Shown here one piece after another: positions 1-10,018 of a DNA stretch of 64,000 bases (its first letter is position 1; every line of letters starts with the position of its first letter). Source of the DNA: Rhodanobacter sp. Soil772 (GTDB taxonomy: Bacteria; Pseudomonadota; Gammaproteobacteria; Xanthomonadales; Rhodanobacteraceae); the NCBI RefSeq assembly GCF_001428385.1, contig NZ_LMSK01000001.1, forward strand, positions 311,355 through 375,354, given 5' to 3'. The notes below the pieces were generated by a model. The model saw only the letters and a program-made list of their open reading frames with translations. It was not told the DNA's origin and searched no databases. Made by a program: the position numbers and the translations under genes.

Positions 1-966
1 TCGCCGCGGTTGCCGGTGGCCGGCTGGCTGACGCGCGACGCAGCCACCCGGCTGTTCGCCGCGGCCGGCCTCGATTTCGCCGAGCTCGAACGGGCTGCAG
101 CGAAGCCGGGCTTCGAGCCGGTGCCGTTGCATGCGACGGCTTCGATTGCCCTGCACAACAAGATCGGCCACATCGAATCGAAGAACGTGGTGGCGATGGT
201 CGAGGGCAGCGACAAGCCCGACGAGGTGGTGGTCTACACCGCGCACTGGGATCACCTGGGCACCGACCCGACCCGCAAGGGCCACCAGGTCTATGCCGGC
301 GCGATCGACAACGGCACCGGCCTGAGCATGTTGCTGGAGATCGCCGGTGCGTTCGCGAACCAGGCGCGGCCGCCCGAGCGCAGCGTGCTGTTCTTCATGC
401 CGACGCTGGAGGAATCAGGCCTGCTCGGCTCGCAATACTACGCGGCGAAGCCGGTGTTTCCGCTGGACCGCACGGTGGCCGACATCGCCGTCGACGCGTT
501 GCCGGTCATCGGCCCTGCACGCGACATGACGGTGATCGGCAAGGGCCAGTCCGAGCTGGAGGACATGCTTGCCGGCGTGTTGCGCAAGCAGGGTCGAGTG
601 ATCTCGCCGGAGGCCACGCCGGAGAACGGCTTCTACTTCCGCTCCGATCATTTCAACTTCGCCAGGGCCGGCGTGCCGGCGATGCTGGCCAGTTCGGGTC
701 TCGACCTGCTCGATGGCGGCAGGGGCGCCGGCCAGAAGGCGGCCGACGACTATACGGCGCACCGCTACCACACGACGAACGACGTGTTCGACCCGCACTG
801 GAACCTGCAGGGCATCCTTGAGGATACCCAGGCGCTGTACGAACTTGGCCAGCACCTCAGCCATGCGGGAGTGTGGCCGCAGTGGTACGCCGGCAACCCG
901 TTCAAGGCCGCGCGCGATGCCATGATGAAGCCGTCGGTGGAGCGGGCCGCGCCACCGACGAAATAA
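1..966 (+). CDS. M28 family metallopeptidase, 5' end outside window
   Basis: C-terminal part of a zinc-dependent M28 aminopeptidase. The frame is open to the left edge, so the N-terminus (normally signal peptide and PA domain) lies outside the window. Metal-site signatures appear in order: HWDHLG near residue 79, AIDNGTG (bridging Asp), EESGLLGS (catalytic Glu plus ligand), an Asp in the DIAVDALP stretch, and a final His in YHTTND. The substrate is probably N-terminal residues of peptides, acting in the periplasm or outside the cell. It is convergent with the M14 peptidase gene, with about 20 bases between the stops. Family assignment is firm; substrate is not known. Confidence 0.9.
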   Translation, partial: SPRLPVAGWLTRDAATRLFAAAGLDFAELERAAAKPGFEPVPLHATASIALHNKIGHIESKNVVAMVEGSDKPDEVVVYTAHWDHLGTDPTRKGHQVYAGAIDNGTGLSMLLEIAGAFANQARPPERSVLFFMPTLEESGLLGSQYYAAKPVFPLDRTVADIAVDALPVIGPARDMTVIGKGQSELEDMLAGVLRKQGRVISPEATPENGFYFRSDHFNFARAGVPAMLASSGLDLLDGGRGAGQKAADDYTAHRYHTTNDVFDPHWNLQGILEDTQALYELGQHLSHAGVWPQWYAGNPFKAARDAMMKPSVERAAPPTK

Positions 967-988
967 CCGGGTAAGTTCGTCGCCGGCT

Positions 989-3748
989 TCAGGGCTTCGC
1001 CGGCGGCGTATCCAGCTTGTCGAAGTTCACGATGGCGTTGAGCACCAGCGGATAGCTGCCGATGGTTTCGCCGCGCCAGATCGGGTTGCTGGCGAACAGC
1101 AGCACGTGGCCCTTGCCGTAGCGGGCGTCGACCACGGCGGCGCGTTCGGCCATCTCGTCGCCGCCGTCGAGCAGGCCGGAGATCAAGAGGTTCTTCGCGT
1201 CGACGTAGCGCAGGATCACCCGCGGACGCTGGTCGGCGGGGATCACCCACGGGTTGTTGCGCATCTGCTCGATGTTCAGCGGCAGCGGCTGCCATGGCTT
1301 GACGTCGGGCAGGGCGGCCGGAGCGATCGAGGCGCGGCCTTCGGGGGTGTCCGTGTCGTGCGGGCCGCCGCGTCCGGTCGGGCGCTGGAAGTCCTTCGCG
1401 GTCGGCAGGCCACGGTCGCCGGTGACCAGGTTGGATACCTTGAACGACTGGCCGGCCGCGCTGTACAGCGCCAGTTCGTCGCGGCTGTAGCCGGCGGCGA
1501 TCGGGCTGCTGCGGTCGGTGAACTTCGCCTGCAGCACGCTGCCGACGACTTTCAGCTTGTCGGTTTTCGTGACGAACACGCCCGGCGCCAGGCCGACATC
1601 GATGGCGAACTTCGCGGTGTCCTCGGCGGTGACCAGCAGGCCGCCGGCCTGCACGAACCGCTTGAGGTTGGCGACGCCGCTCTCGCCCAGGCCGGGGCGG
1701 ATATCGTCGGTGGAGTCGATATGGCCCAGGTTCGGCGTCAATGCGGTGGTCTTCCACGGCAGCGGGTTACCCCACATCGGCTGGCCGTCGATGATCTGCT
1801 TGGCGCTGGCGTCGCCGATCGGGCCGAACAGGATCACGTCGTACTTCGCGCGCAGGTCGCCGGCCCTCGCCACGTCCTGGGTGCTGATGTAGTCGTACGG
1901 CACCTGCAGCTTGTCCAGCGCCATGCGCCACCAGCCTTCGGTCTGGGTGCTCAGCCAGGTGTGCATCAGCGCAATGCGCGGCAGTTTCGCCTGCGGCATG
2001 TCGACCGCGGCCAGGCCTTGCGGCACGGCGATCGGCCCATCGAGCAGGCTCATCGGCGCCTTGAGGATCGCGGTGTCGGTCACCCGCACCACCTGCACGT
2101 CGAACAGGTCGCCCATCGACCAGCCGGTGTCGTCGTAGGGGTGCTGCTGCGGGTCCTTCGGCGACCAGTACTGGCGGTCGAGCAGAGTGTCGACGATGCG
2201 CGAATACGGCTGGTCCATGCGCACGACGTAGCTGCCGGCGGGGAAGGTCTGCGTCTTGGCCTTCTTCTTGTCATCGTCCTGTTTCGGCAGCGCTACCGTG
2301 ACCGGCGTGCTGGTGCGGCTGATCTCCGCGTGCTGCAGTTGCAGAATCCGCAACAGCTGGGCGCGCGAACCGGGGCGCTTGTCGTCGGCCGGGAACACGT
2401 ACGCAGCCGGGCCGGCCTGCTGCGGCTTTTCGATCGAGCGCTTGCTCTTCAGGTAGAAGTTCTTCAGGAACTGCTGGCCGTTGCCGGAGAAGTAGGCCAG
2501 CGCGGTGAGCAGGCCGGTCTGCTGGTAATTGTTGTTGTTGCGCTGCGACCACTTGACGGTCGGCAGCGGCGGGTTCGGGCGGTACCAGGTGCGCTGGTAT
2601 TCCTCGGGGTCGAGGATGCGCTGCACGGTGTCGGCGCCGGCGTTGCCGAAGGTTTCGTACAGGCGGCTGATGCCGTTGTGCATGGCGGCGATGAACATCA
2701 GGTAGCCCGGGCTCCAAGTGTCGAAGTCGCCGTGGGTGAACACGCCGGGCATGCCCAGCTTGGTCATCTGCTGCACGTTGTCCCAGCCCAGTTGCTGCCA
2801 CTCACCGGTGAGGATCGGGTCGATCCACGCGTTGTACGGGCCGTCACCCACGGTGTTGTCGTACAGGAACGGCACCGATTCGTGCAGGTCGTGCAGCACC
2901 TGCGCGTGCCAGCCGACGAAGGTGTCGGCCACGTTGCGGGTGAGGTTCAACGACATGCCCATCGCGTCGCGGTTGTTGTCGTGCGCCACGTAGTGGCCCC
3001 AGTACAGCAGCCGCGGGTAATTCTGGCCGGGATGCGCCAAGTGCCAGTTGTACAGGTCGGCCATGCGGTCGCGGCCGTCGACCTCGACCACCGGGGTGAT
3101 CAGGGTGATCACGTGCGAGCGGATGTGCTGGATGTACGGTGCCTCGTCCACCGCCAGTCGGTAGGCCAGTTCCATCAGCGCGGTGGGCGAGCCGGTCTCG
3201 GTGGAGTGGATGGCGCCGGTGATGTAGTAGACCGGCGTGGACTGCGCGATCAGCTGGTCGGCGGTGGCGTCGTCCATGCCGATGCGGCGCGGGTCGGCCA
3301 GCTTGGCCAGGCGCGCCTTGTTCGCGTCGAGGTCGGCCAGCAGGCTTTCGTCGGCAATCGCCACCGCGATCATCTCGCGACCTTCCTCGCTCTTGCCGAT
3401 GGTGAACACCTTCACCCGCGGGCTGGCGGCGGCCAGTGCGCGAAAGTAGCGGTGGACGTCGGCCACGTGCGGTAGGTAATCCGGTGCGCCGGCGATGTGG
3501 CCGAGCACCTTCTCCGGCGTGGGCACGCTGGCGGAGGCGGGCAGGTAGTCGGTCAGCGGCGAGTTGAACGAGGGATCGGTGGTGAACTTCAGGATCTGCG
3601 CCGTATACGCCTGGTCGATCGGCTGGGCCGTATCGCGGGCATACGGCGATGCGGTGATCGCCGCATCGCCCGTAGCGGCCAGTGCCGTGGTGCCGGCCGC
3701 GCCAAGCGCCAGCAAGGTGGCCAGTGAGAGCCGAACGGATACACGCAT
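989..3748 (-). CDS. M14 family zinc carboxypeptidase-like exported protein
   Basis: A 919-residue protein of the M14 (carboxypeptidase A-like) group. The start at 3748 is chosen because it is preceded by a GGGGAAT ribosome site and opens a clean signal peptide (MRVSVRLSLATLLALGAAG); the frame runs open about 100 bases further upstream without support. The zinc motif HSTE (HxxE) lies in GAIHSTETGSP, with a further candidate ligand in HDLHES. The C-terminal third resembles the large two-part M14 proteins of Xanthomonadales that carry a glutamine-amidotransferase-like domain. It probably acts in the periplasm or outside on peptides. Its own promoter is likely, because a hairpin separates it from the S9 gene upstream. 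Confidence 0.88.
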   Translation of the reverse strand: MRVSVRLSLATLLALGAAGTTALAATGDAAITASPYARDTAQPIDQAYTAQILKFTTDPSFNSPLTDYLPASASVPTPEKVLGHIAGAPDYLPHVADVHRYFRALAAASPRVKVFTIGKSEEGREMIAVAIADESLLADLDANKARLAKLADPRRIGMDDATADQLIAQSTPVYYITGAIHSTETGSPTALMELAYRLAVDEAPYIQHIRSHVITLITPVVEVDGRDRMADLYNWHLAHPGQNYPRLLYWGHYVAHDNNRDAMGMSLNLTRNVADTFVGWHAQVLHDLHESVPFLYDNTVGDGPYNAWIDPILTGEWQQLGWDNVQQMTKLGMPGVFTHGDFDTWSPGYLMFIAAMHNGISRLYETFGNAGADTVQRILDPEEYQRTWYRPNPPLPTVKWSQRNNNNYQQTGLLTALAYFSGNGQQFLKNFYLKSKRSIEKPQQAGPAAYVFPADDKRPGSRAQLLRILQLQHAEISRTSTPVTVALPKQDDDKKKAKTQTFPAGSYVVRMDQPYSRIVDTLLDRQYWSPKDPQQHPYDDTGWSMGDLFDVQVVRVTDTAILKAPMSLLDGPIAVPQGLAAVDMPQAKLPRIALMHTWLSTQTEGWWRMALDKLQVPYDYISTQDVARAGDLRAKYDVILFGPIGDASAKQIIDGQPMWGNPLPWKTTALTPNLGHIDSTDDIRPGLGESGVANLKRFVQAGGLLVTAEDTAKFAIDVGLAPGVFVTKTDKLKVVGSVLQAKFTDRSSPIAAGYSRDELALYSAAGQSFKVSNLVTGDRGLPTAKDFQRPTGRGGPHDTDTPEGRASIAPAALPDVKPWQPLPLNIEQMRNNPWVIPADQRPRVILRYVDAKNLLISGLLDGGDEMAERAAVVDARYGKGHVLLFASNPIWRGETIGSYPLVLNAIVNFDKLDTPPAKP

Positions 3749-3864
3749 GATGGATTCCCCAGGGGCGGCAGACGACAGTTCACTGCACTCTGCCAGAACA
3801 TGACGGAAGCGTGTAGCCCATCGGTCGGGTGGAGCGCGCGCGGGCATGCGGCATGGACCTTCTC

Positions 3865-3900
3865 ATCATGCCCTTGCCGCTTTGCGGGCAGGGGCATGAT
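3865..3900 (-). terminator. Hairpin downstream of the S9 peptidase gene
   Basis: Imperfect inverted repeat: left arm 3865-3878, right arm 3887-3900, 13 of 14 positions pairing around an 8-base loop. It lies between the stop of the S9 peptidase gene and the start of the M14 gene on the same strand. There is no strong T-run, so it may be a weak terminator or an mRNA-stabilising structure. Confidence 0.45.
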
Positions 3901-3930
3901 CGAGCAGTCGTCACCCGACGCGTGGCGCTG

Positions 3931-5898
3931 TTATTTCGTCACGCCGGGGCCGATGTTCGTGCCAAGGAACTGCACCAGTTGGGTATACAGCTCGGTGTTG
4001 TGCGCCTCATCGTAGAACCCGTGCATTTCATCTGGCTTGAACAACCATTCGTGCGCGATGTGCCGGTCCGTCAGCGCCTGGTGCAGGTGGAGCCCCTGGA
4101 CCGGCGGCACACGCTCGTCCTTGCCGCCGACGACCAGCATCACGTGGGCCTTGAGAGCCTCCAGCTGGTTGATCGGCGAGTTCCGGGCCAGCACGGCCAT
4201 GTCGTCGCCCAGTTGCCGCTTGAGATATTCCTCACCGAAGCTGGACTGCGGAATGTCGCCGCGGCGGTACATCAACGGCAGGTCGTAGACGCCCACGTAA
4301 CCGATCGCGCACTTGTACAAGTCGGGCTCTTTCACCGCCCCCTCGAGCGCCGCGTAGCCACCGTAGCTGGCGCCGTAGATGCAGATGCGCTGCGGATCGG
4401 CGATGCCGTGTGCGATCGCCCAGCGGGTGGCGTCGGTGACATCGTCCTGCATCCTGCCGCCCCACTGGCGCCAGCCGGCATGCTCGTAGTCGTAACCGTA
4501 GCCGCCGGAACCGCGATAGTTCACCTGCAGCACGGCATAGCCGCGAGTCGCCAGGGGCTGCACGAAAGTGTCGTATTCCCAGCGGTCGCGTATGCCGAAC
4601 GGCCCGCCATGAACCAGCACCACCATCGGCAGATGTTTCGCGTTTTCCTGGCCGGGCGGGAAGCTCAGGTAACCGTGCAATTTCATGCCGTCGCGCGCGT
4701 CGAAATCGAACGGTTGCTTGAACGCCATGTGTTCCGGCTTGATCCACGACATGCGTGCGAGCAGGGGCGTGAGCTTGCGCGTTTTCGCGTCGTACAGCAG
4801 GAACGTTCCCGGGTCGACGTCGGCTTCCACCAGCACCACGCTCTGGCTGCCGTCGCGCGTGCCCGAGACAAAGCGCACGCTCTCGCCGGGGAACTGCTTC
4901 ATCAGTGCCAGCAGGACCTGCGCGTCGGTCGACTGGCTGTCGAACAGCGCGGCGCCGGTACGGCCGTCCATGAAACCCACGCCGAGGATGCTGTCGTCAG
5001 CCAGGCCTTGCAGCAGGCTGTCCGGTTCGACGGTGGGGTTGCTCCACACGAGCGTCCGGGACTGATTCGCCGGGTCCCATCGGCAGATGCCGAAAGCACC
5101 AGGCGCGGGGCAGGTGAAGTAGGCCGCCGTGTCGTCGCGGTCGAACCCGATCGGGGTCGAGCGGTCCCTGCTTTCCTTCGGCAACAGCTGCCAGCCGTCG
5201 CCGTCGAGCGAATGCAGGTAGACCTTGGCGTTGCCGTCGTTGTCCGAGCCCACGGCGAAACGGATCCTGCCCTGGTGGTCGGCGACGAATTGCGCGCCGC
5301 GCAAAGGCGCGACGATGAGCCGGTTCTTGTTGCCGTTGCGCACATCCATGCGGTAGGCGGTCGGCAGGTTCAGCTCGTTACCGTCTCCCGACCACGAGCT
5401 GATCGCCACCAGCACATGGTTGGGATCGTCCGGAATCGCGGCGATGAACTGGGCGCTGCCGTACTCCGCTGCGGCACGCTGGATGTGCGAGCCGGTACTC
5501 ATGCCGGGCCGGCGGTAGCCGTAAAGCATGTTGACGCCGTTGCCGTCGGCACTGACCGCGAACAGTTCGCCGGTCGCCAGCGGCGCATCGTAACCGCCGA
5601 TGCGGATGCCTACCGAGTACAGCACCCGCGTGGACGACGCCCACCAGAAATCGGTGACATCGTTTTCCTCGCGCGGGCGAACCAGCTTGCCCTTCATGTC
5701 GGACAGGTGGATCAGGGCCAGCACGGTCTGCCCCTTCACCACGGCGGTGGCGGCGAGATACTGCCCGTCCGGGGAAATCTTGACGTTCTCGTACTGGGCA
5801 TGTCGCGCCAGCTCGGCGAACGAGACCGGCTGGGCATGCAACACAGCGGCAAGCGGCAAGAGCAGGGCCGCAACGATCCAGCGCCGCACGTTCATCAT
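3931..5898 (-). CDS. S9 family prolyl oligopeptidase (alpha/beta hydrolase)
   Basis: Serine peptidase of the S9 family, cleaving short peptides, often after proline or with dipeptidyl specificity. The catalytic triad is readable: nucleophile Ser511 in GASYGG, Asp594 in GGKDERVP, His626 in DEMHGF. The segment LVHGGPFG supplies the oxyanion-hole region. The N-terminal ~370 residues fit a degenerate beta-propeller. Start is one of two adjacent ATGs (5898/5895) behind AGGGGAAT and begins a signal peptide (MMNVRRWIVAALLLPLAAVLHA), so the mature enzyme is exported. Length (655 aa) is normal for secreted S9 enzymes of this group. The hydrolase domain is certain; the exact S9 subfamily is not. Confidence 0.9.
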   Translation of the reverse strand: MMNVRRWIVAALLLPLAAVLHAQPVSFAELARHAQYENVKISPDGQYLAATAVVKGQTVLALIHLSDMKGKLVRPREENDVTDFWWASSTRVLYSVGIRIGGYDAPLATGELFAVSADGNGVNMLYGYRRPGMSTGSHIQRAAAEYGSAQFIAAIPDDPNHVLVAISSWSGDGNELNLPTAYRMDVRNGNKNRLIVAPLRGAQFVADHQGRIRFAVGSDNDGNAKVYLHSLDGDGWQLLPKESRDRSTPIGFDRDDTAAYFTCPAPGAFGICRWDPANQSRTLVWSNPTVEPDSLLQGLADDSILGVGFMDGRTGAALFDSQSTDAQVLLALMKQFPGESVRFVSGTRDGSQSVVLVEADVDPGTFLLYDAKTRKLTPLLARMSWIKPEHMAFKQPFDFDARDGMKLHGYLSFPPGQENAKHLPMVVLVHGGPFGIRDRWEYDTFVQPLATRGYAVLQVNYRGSGGYGYDYEHAGWRQWGGRMQDDVTDATRWAIAHGIADPQRICIYGASYGGYAALEGAVKEPDLYKCAIGYVGVYDLPLMYRRGDIPQSSFGEEYLKRQLGDDMAVLARNSPINQLEALKAHVMLVVGGKDERVPPVQGLHLHQALTDRHIAHEWLFKPDEMHGFYDEAHNTELYTQLVQFLGTNIGPGVTK

Positions 5899-6053
5899 CT
5901 GAATTCCCCTGTCGCGATTTCGCGGCTGCATCTTGCGCGCAGCCGCATCCCCGGTGCCATTTATAGCGATCGGCAGGGTCGGGGGCAATCAGGCGGTCAG
6001 GGGGCGCGGAGCACGGGCCGCCCCCTGATCGAGCGTGACGCAGCAGCTTGCGA

Positions 6054-8366
6054 TTACCGCTTCAGTAGCGCGGTCAGTTGGTCGAGCTGCGCACGGTAGC
6101 CGTCAAGCACCTTCGCGGTGTCCACGGCGTAATGATCGGCTTCGTTCCATCGACGCGACTCCAGCGCCTCGCGCACGCCGGGCACGGTCTTCACTTCGTA
6201 GCCGGTGAGCATGCCGGGGGCGTAGATCATGTGCTTGAACCAGGCACGGCCGGGCAGGCCGGACGGGTCGGTGAGGCGCTGCTCCATGCTGCCGATCAAG
6301 CGGTTCAGTTGCTGCCGCTGTGCGGCGGCCAGGTCGAAGCCGGCGGCGGCGCGCTTGTCGTAGGCGGCCTGGTAGGCCTTGGCGCTTTGTGCGAGCTGTT
6401 TCGCGGCCCGGTCGAGCGGGGCAAGGTCGATCGTCGGCATGTCGGAGTCGCGCGCTGGCGGGGCGACCGGCCGGGTCGGGTCGGCATCGAGCGCGAACGC
6501 GTGGCTGTCCAGCAGTTTGTGCTGCTGTGCGGTGGCCTTGCGGGTGCTGTCCACCAGCTTGTGCAGTTCGCCGACGTAGCGATCGAGCGTGCGGCTGAAG
6601 TCGCCGAATCGCAGCGGCAGCACGTTGGCGTTGGCCGTGCGCAGCACGACATGGCCGGCGACCTTGGCCAGCGCCACGCCGTATTCGAAGCTTGGGTCGC
6701 CGAAGCGCGCGTAATGGTCGAACGAGTCGTAGCGCGAGTGGTAGATGCCGTCATTGTCGTCCTCGCCACCGAAGCCGAGATCCAGCGAGGCGATGCCGAG
6801 ATGCTCCAAAAACGCGCTGTAATCCGAGCCCGAGCCCAGCGCCCCGATCGGCAGGTCGCCGCCAGCCGCCGCCAGCTCGGCGATCGTCTTGACCTCCGCC
6901 TTGGCGTCCTTGTGGCTGCCGGCCACCAGCATGTGCGCACGCAGGCGTTCGCGCACGCTGACATGGGTTTCCGGATCGGTCACGCCCGCAGCCACCTGGT
7001 TGACCAGGTGCTGCAGCGAGTGACTGCCGCCGGCGCCGAGGAAGCCGCGGCCGTTGGTGTCGGAATTGATGTACAGCACGGCCTTCTGCTGCAGTTCGGC
7101 AGCATGCGTCTCGGCCCATTCGGTGGAACCGAGCAGGCCCGGCTCCTCGCCGTCCCAACTGGCGTAAACCAGGGTGCGCTGCGGTCGCCAGCCCTGCTTG
7201 AGCAGGCCGCCGATGGCCTTGGCTTCGGCCATCAGCGCGATGTTGCCGGCCAGCGGGTCCCAGGCACCGAACACCCAGCCGTCATGATGGTTGCCGCGCA
7301 CGATCCACTGATCCGGCTCGGTCGAGCCCTTGATCGTGGCGATCACGTCGTAGACCGGTTGCTGGCCCCAGTCCGATTGCACGGTCATGTGCACGTTCGC
7401 CGTGCTCGGGCCGACGTGGTAGGTCAACGGCAGTGCGCCGCGCCAGCCGGCCGGCGCCACCGGGCCGGTCAACGCCTGCAGCAGCGGGGTGGCGTCGGCG
7501 TAGGAGATCGGCAGCACGGGGATCTTCAGGATGGTTTTCGCGTCCTTGATCGCCAGCCGCTGGGCATCTGACGTGGAGCCCACGCCGGGGGTCAACGGAT
7601 CGCCGGGATAGACCTGCATGTCGGCCACCGAACCGCGCTGCACACCCTGCGCCGGACGCCAGCCGCCTTGCGGATAGACGTCGCCCTTGGCGTAGCCGTC
7701 GTCATGCGGATCGGAGTAGATCAGGCAACCGACCGCGCCGTGTTCCTGCGCGAGCTTGGGCTTCAGGCCGCGCCAGCCGCCGCCGTAGCGGGTGAGCACG
7801 ATCTTGCCGCGCACGTCGATGCCGCGCCGGGCCAGCTCCTTGTAGTCGTCCGGCATGCCGTAGTTGGCGTAGACCAGCGACGCGCTGACGTCGCCATCGG
7901 CGCCGTAGACGTTGTAGGGCGGCAGCGCACCCGTTGCGGTCGAGGTGGCATCGCCGGGAATCGCCGGCTCCTTCAGCACGGCGGTGTAGGGTTTCGGCCC
8001 CAGCAGTTCCAGCGCCACCTTCTTTGGCGTGGGGTAGAGCACGTTGAAAGTCTCGATGTGCGCATCCCAGCCCCATTCGCGGAATTTTGCCAACATGAAT
8101 TCGGCGTTCGCCCGGTCGTGCGGCGAGCCGACCTGGTTGGGCTGCGACGACATCTGCTTGAGCCAGCTGCGCAGTTCGGCGGGGTCGAGCTGGGCGTCGA
8201 AGCGCCGTTCGAGGTCTTGTTGGGTCGTCGCTGCGGCGGTGCTGAAGCCGAACATGGGGCCGTCATCGGCGTGACCGGGTGCGTTCGCGGCGGCGACGGC
8301 GAAGGTCGCCAGCAGGCAGGTCGAGGCCAGCAAAGGCCGTATCGCGTATCGGGTCATATGGGTCAT
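6054..8366 (-). CDS. M28 family peptidase, glutamate carboxypeptidase II (PSMA)-like
   Basis: A 770-residue exported metallopeptidase with the three-domain layout of glutamate carboxypeptidase II and transferrin receptor: PA insert, M28 catalytic domain and a C-terminal dimerisation domain. Metal-site signatures are GNHHDGW, then AWDPLAG (bridging Asp), SWDGEEPGLLGS (catalytic Glu pair), GSGSDYSAFL, and a last His in YHSRYDS. Start 8366 begins MTHMTRYAIRPLLAST, a signal peptide; a second ATG three codons on is equally possible. The start overlaps the stop of the upstream gene by four bases (ATGA), implying translational coupling. It probably trims C-terminal acidic residues or dipeptides from peptides in the periplasm; substrate is inferred only. 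Confidence 0.9.
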   Translation of the reverse strand: MTHMTRYAIRPLLASTCLLATFAVAAANAPGHADDGPMFGFSTAAATTQQDLERRFDAQLDPAELRSWLKQMSSQPNQVGSPHDRANAEFMLAKFREWGWDAHIETFNVLYPTPKKVALELLGPKPYTAVLKEPAIPGDATSTATGALPPYNVYGADGDVSASLVYANYGMPDDYKELARRGIDVRGKIVLTRYGGGWRGLKPKLAQEHGAVGCLIYSDPHDDGYAKGDVYPQGGWRPAQGVQRGSVADMQVYPGDPLTPGVGSTSDAQRLAIKDAKTILKIPVLPISYADATPLLQALTGPVAPAGWRGALPLTYHVGPSTANVHMTVQSDWGQQPVYDVIATIKGSTEPDQWIVRGNHHDGWVFGAWDPLAGNIALMAEAKAIGGLLKQGWRPQRTLVYASWDGEEPGLLGSTEWAETHAAELQQKAVLYINSDTNGRGFLGAGGSHSLQHLVNQVAAGVTDPETHVSVRERLRAHMLVAGSHKDAKAEVKTIAELAAAGGDLPIGALGSGSDYSAFLEHLGIASLDLGFGGEDDNDGIYHSRYDSFDHYARFGDPSFEYGVALAKVAGHVVLRTANANVLPLRFGDFSRTLDRYVGELHKLVDSTRKATAQQHKLLDSHAFALDADPTRPVAPPARDSDMPTIDLAPLDRAAKQLAQSAKAYQAAYDKRAAAGFDLAAAQRQQLNRLIGSMEQRLTDPSGLPGRAWFKHMIYAPGMLTGYEVKTVPGVREALESRRWNEADHYAVDTAKVLDGYRAQLDQLTALLKR

Positions 8367-9784
8367 TCCCCCTGAGTTGTGGTGGCGGATTCTGCCGGCT
8401 GCGCCGGCTGAGGCGGATCGGCGAGGTCGGATGGCCGGGCCGCATCCCTGTCCCGGATGGTGACATCCTGGGCGAAGAGTTGGCGCGCATCCGCATCCGT
8501 GTAGGTCAGCTTGTACTTGCCGGGGCGCAGGTAGAGCACGCTGTGGGGTTCGATCAGCCCGTTGCTGATGCGGTCGCTGGTGACGGCGTTCAACGGGATC
8601 GGGTCGAGTACCAGGCGATCGGCGGGAATCGCATTGCTGCCCTCGTCGGCATAACGCGCTTCGACCATGCATGGATAGGTATGGTTGCAGCGTTCGCCAC
8701 GGACGAAGTACGGCCTGCGGCTGCCACCGAGATCGAGCCAGGTGGGGCGGCCGTATTTGAGCGCCTGTGGCGGGAAGAACACGCTGACGTCATAGCCCGG
8801 GCGCAGCGACCACGGTCTGCCCTTCCTGTCCACGAACACGATCGGTGCCTTGGGCTGCAGTTTCCCCATCACCGCGGCGTAGTCGGGGTGGTCGTTGCTG
8901 GCCGACGGATGGGGGTACAACATGGTTTGCTCCACCGTGAGCGGGTCGATGCCGCTGAGCTTGTGCAGATGCTCGGCCATCGTGGAACCGCCCAGATAGA
9001 CGCCCGATTCCTGGATGTGCGCGTAACCGGCGTCGACCACCAGTCGCGCCTTCGGATCGTTCTTGAATACCTGGCGGTAGAGGTTGCGGGCCTGCTCGGC
9101 TTCGCGGGCATCGCCGCTGGCATCGGAGAGCGCTTCGTAGGCGATTACCTTGAAGCCCAGCTTCAGGGCGGTGCGCACCATCTCGGCGTAGATCGGTTCC
9201 TCGGTATAGAAGCCGCTGTCGGGGACCGGGTAACCGCGCGCCTGCAGTCCGGTATCGGTCTGGTAAAGCGTCTCGGCGGCGAAATAGTTGAAACCTTCCG
9301 CGCGCAGCTTGCCCAGCAGTTGCACGGTCAGTGTACGGGTGAGCGGTATGTTGTGTGCCTCGTTGAAGAACACCGCACGGTAGTTCCTGGCCAGCTCGGG
9401 AATTGCTTCCAGCGCCGGCCTGGCGCGGTAGTCGGGGTTGTCCAGCGGCGAGGCCCGGTCGTCCGGCAGCGCCGGCTGCTTGATCGAGAAGCTGACCGCG
9501 GCATCCGGATAGTCGCCGATGAAGGTTTGGTACCAGCTCAGGTACTGGCCAAAGATGACGTGGAAGGCGGGGTCAGGGGTGGTGGCGTACGGATAGCGCA
9601 TCACCTGGTACTGGGCCAGCAGGCTCTTGTGCTTGTTGGCCTCGCGCATGATCTGCTCGGACTTCTGCGATGCGGCGATCTGTTCCGCCTGCCATTGCGA
9701 GGCCGACTGCGCATGGCCCGGCAGGCCGGGCAGGAACAGTCCAAGCGCAAGGCCGAGTACGGGGAGGGAAGTGCGGCTTGGCAT
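8363..9784 (-). CDS. Uncharacterised exported protein, possible ChaN/Tiki superfamily
   Basis: A 473-residue protein with a clear signal peptide (cleavage probably after GLPGHAQ). I do not recognise a named family. The core (roughly residues 125-290) resembles the Tiki/ChaN/EreA fold: an early FFNEAHNIPLTR segment recalls the GEtH-type motif of that superfamily, and AGYAHI about 120 residues on recalls its second His motif. Some relatives bind haem, others are metalloproteases or esterases. The stop overlaps the start of the M28 peptidase by four bases, so the two are co-translated and probably share a pathway. ATG at 9784 starts the signal peptide. Function unknown. Confidence 0.75.
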   Translation of the reverse strand: MPSRTSLPVLGLALGLFLPGLPGHAQSASQWQAEQIAASQKSEQIMREANKHKSLLAQYQVMRYPYATTPDPAFHVIFGQYLSWYQTFIGDYPDAAVSFSIKQPALPDDRASPLDNPDYRARPALEAIPELARNYRAVFFNEAHNIPLTRTLTVQLLGKLRAEGFNYFAAETLYQTDTGLQARGYPVPDSGFYTEEPIYAEMVRTALKLGFKVIAYEALSDASGDAREAEQARNLYRQVFKNDPKARLVVDAGYAHIQESGVYLGGSTMAEHLHKLSGIDPLTVEQTMLYPHPSASNDHPDYAAVMGKLQPKAPIVFVDRKGRPWSLRPGYDVSVFFPPQALKYGRPTWLDLGGSRRPYFVRGERCNHTYPCMVEARYADEGSNAIPADRLVLDPIPLNAVTSDRISNGLIEPHSVLYLRPGKYKLTYTDADARQLFAQDVTIRDRDAARPSDLADPPQPAQPAESATTTQGE

Positions 9785-10018
9785 CGGGTTCTCCTGATAC
9801 GGTGTTCGGGAGGTCGTCTGCCTGTTTTACGGGCACGCGCAGGCTGTCGCGTGGCAGCACGCCGGGACGTGTGCAGTTGGACCAGCCACTGGGTGGGGCA
9901 TGGCCGCGGTCGAGCATGCAGCATGAACCGTGGCGGTGCCCCGTGCCAAGCGGCACAGGGCCATCGCCGCGATTCGGGAGCACAATCCGGGGACCCTTGC
10001 TCACTGAGGAGTACGACC

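Noticed and set aside
3829..6099. Plus-strand open frame opposite the S9 peptidase
   Set aside because: The minus strand has a complete triad and signal peptide; the plus-strand translation shows no family features.
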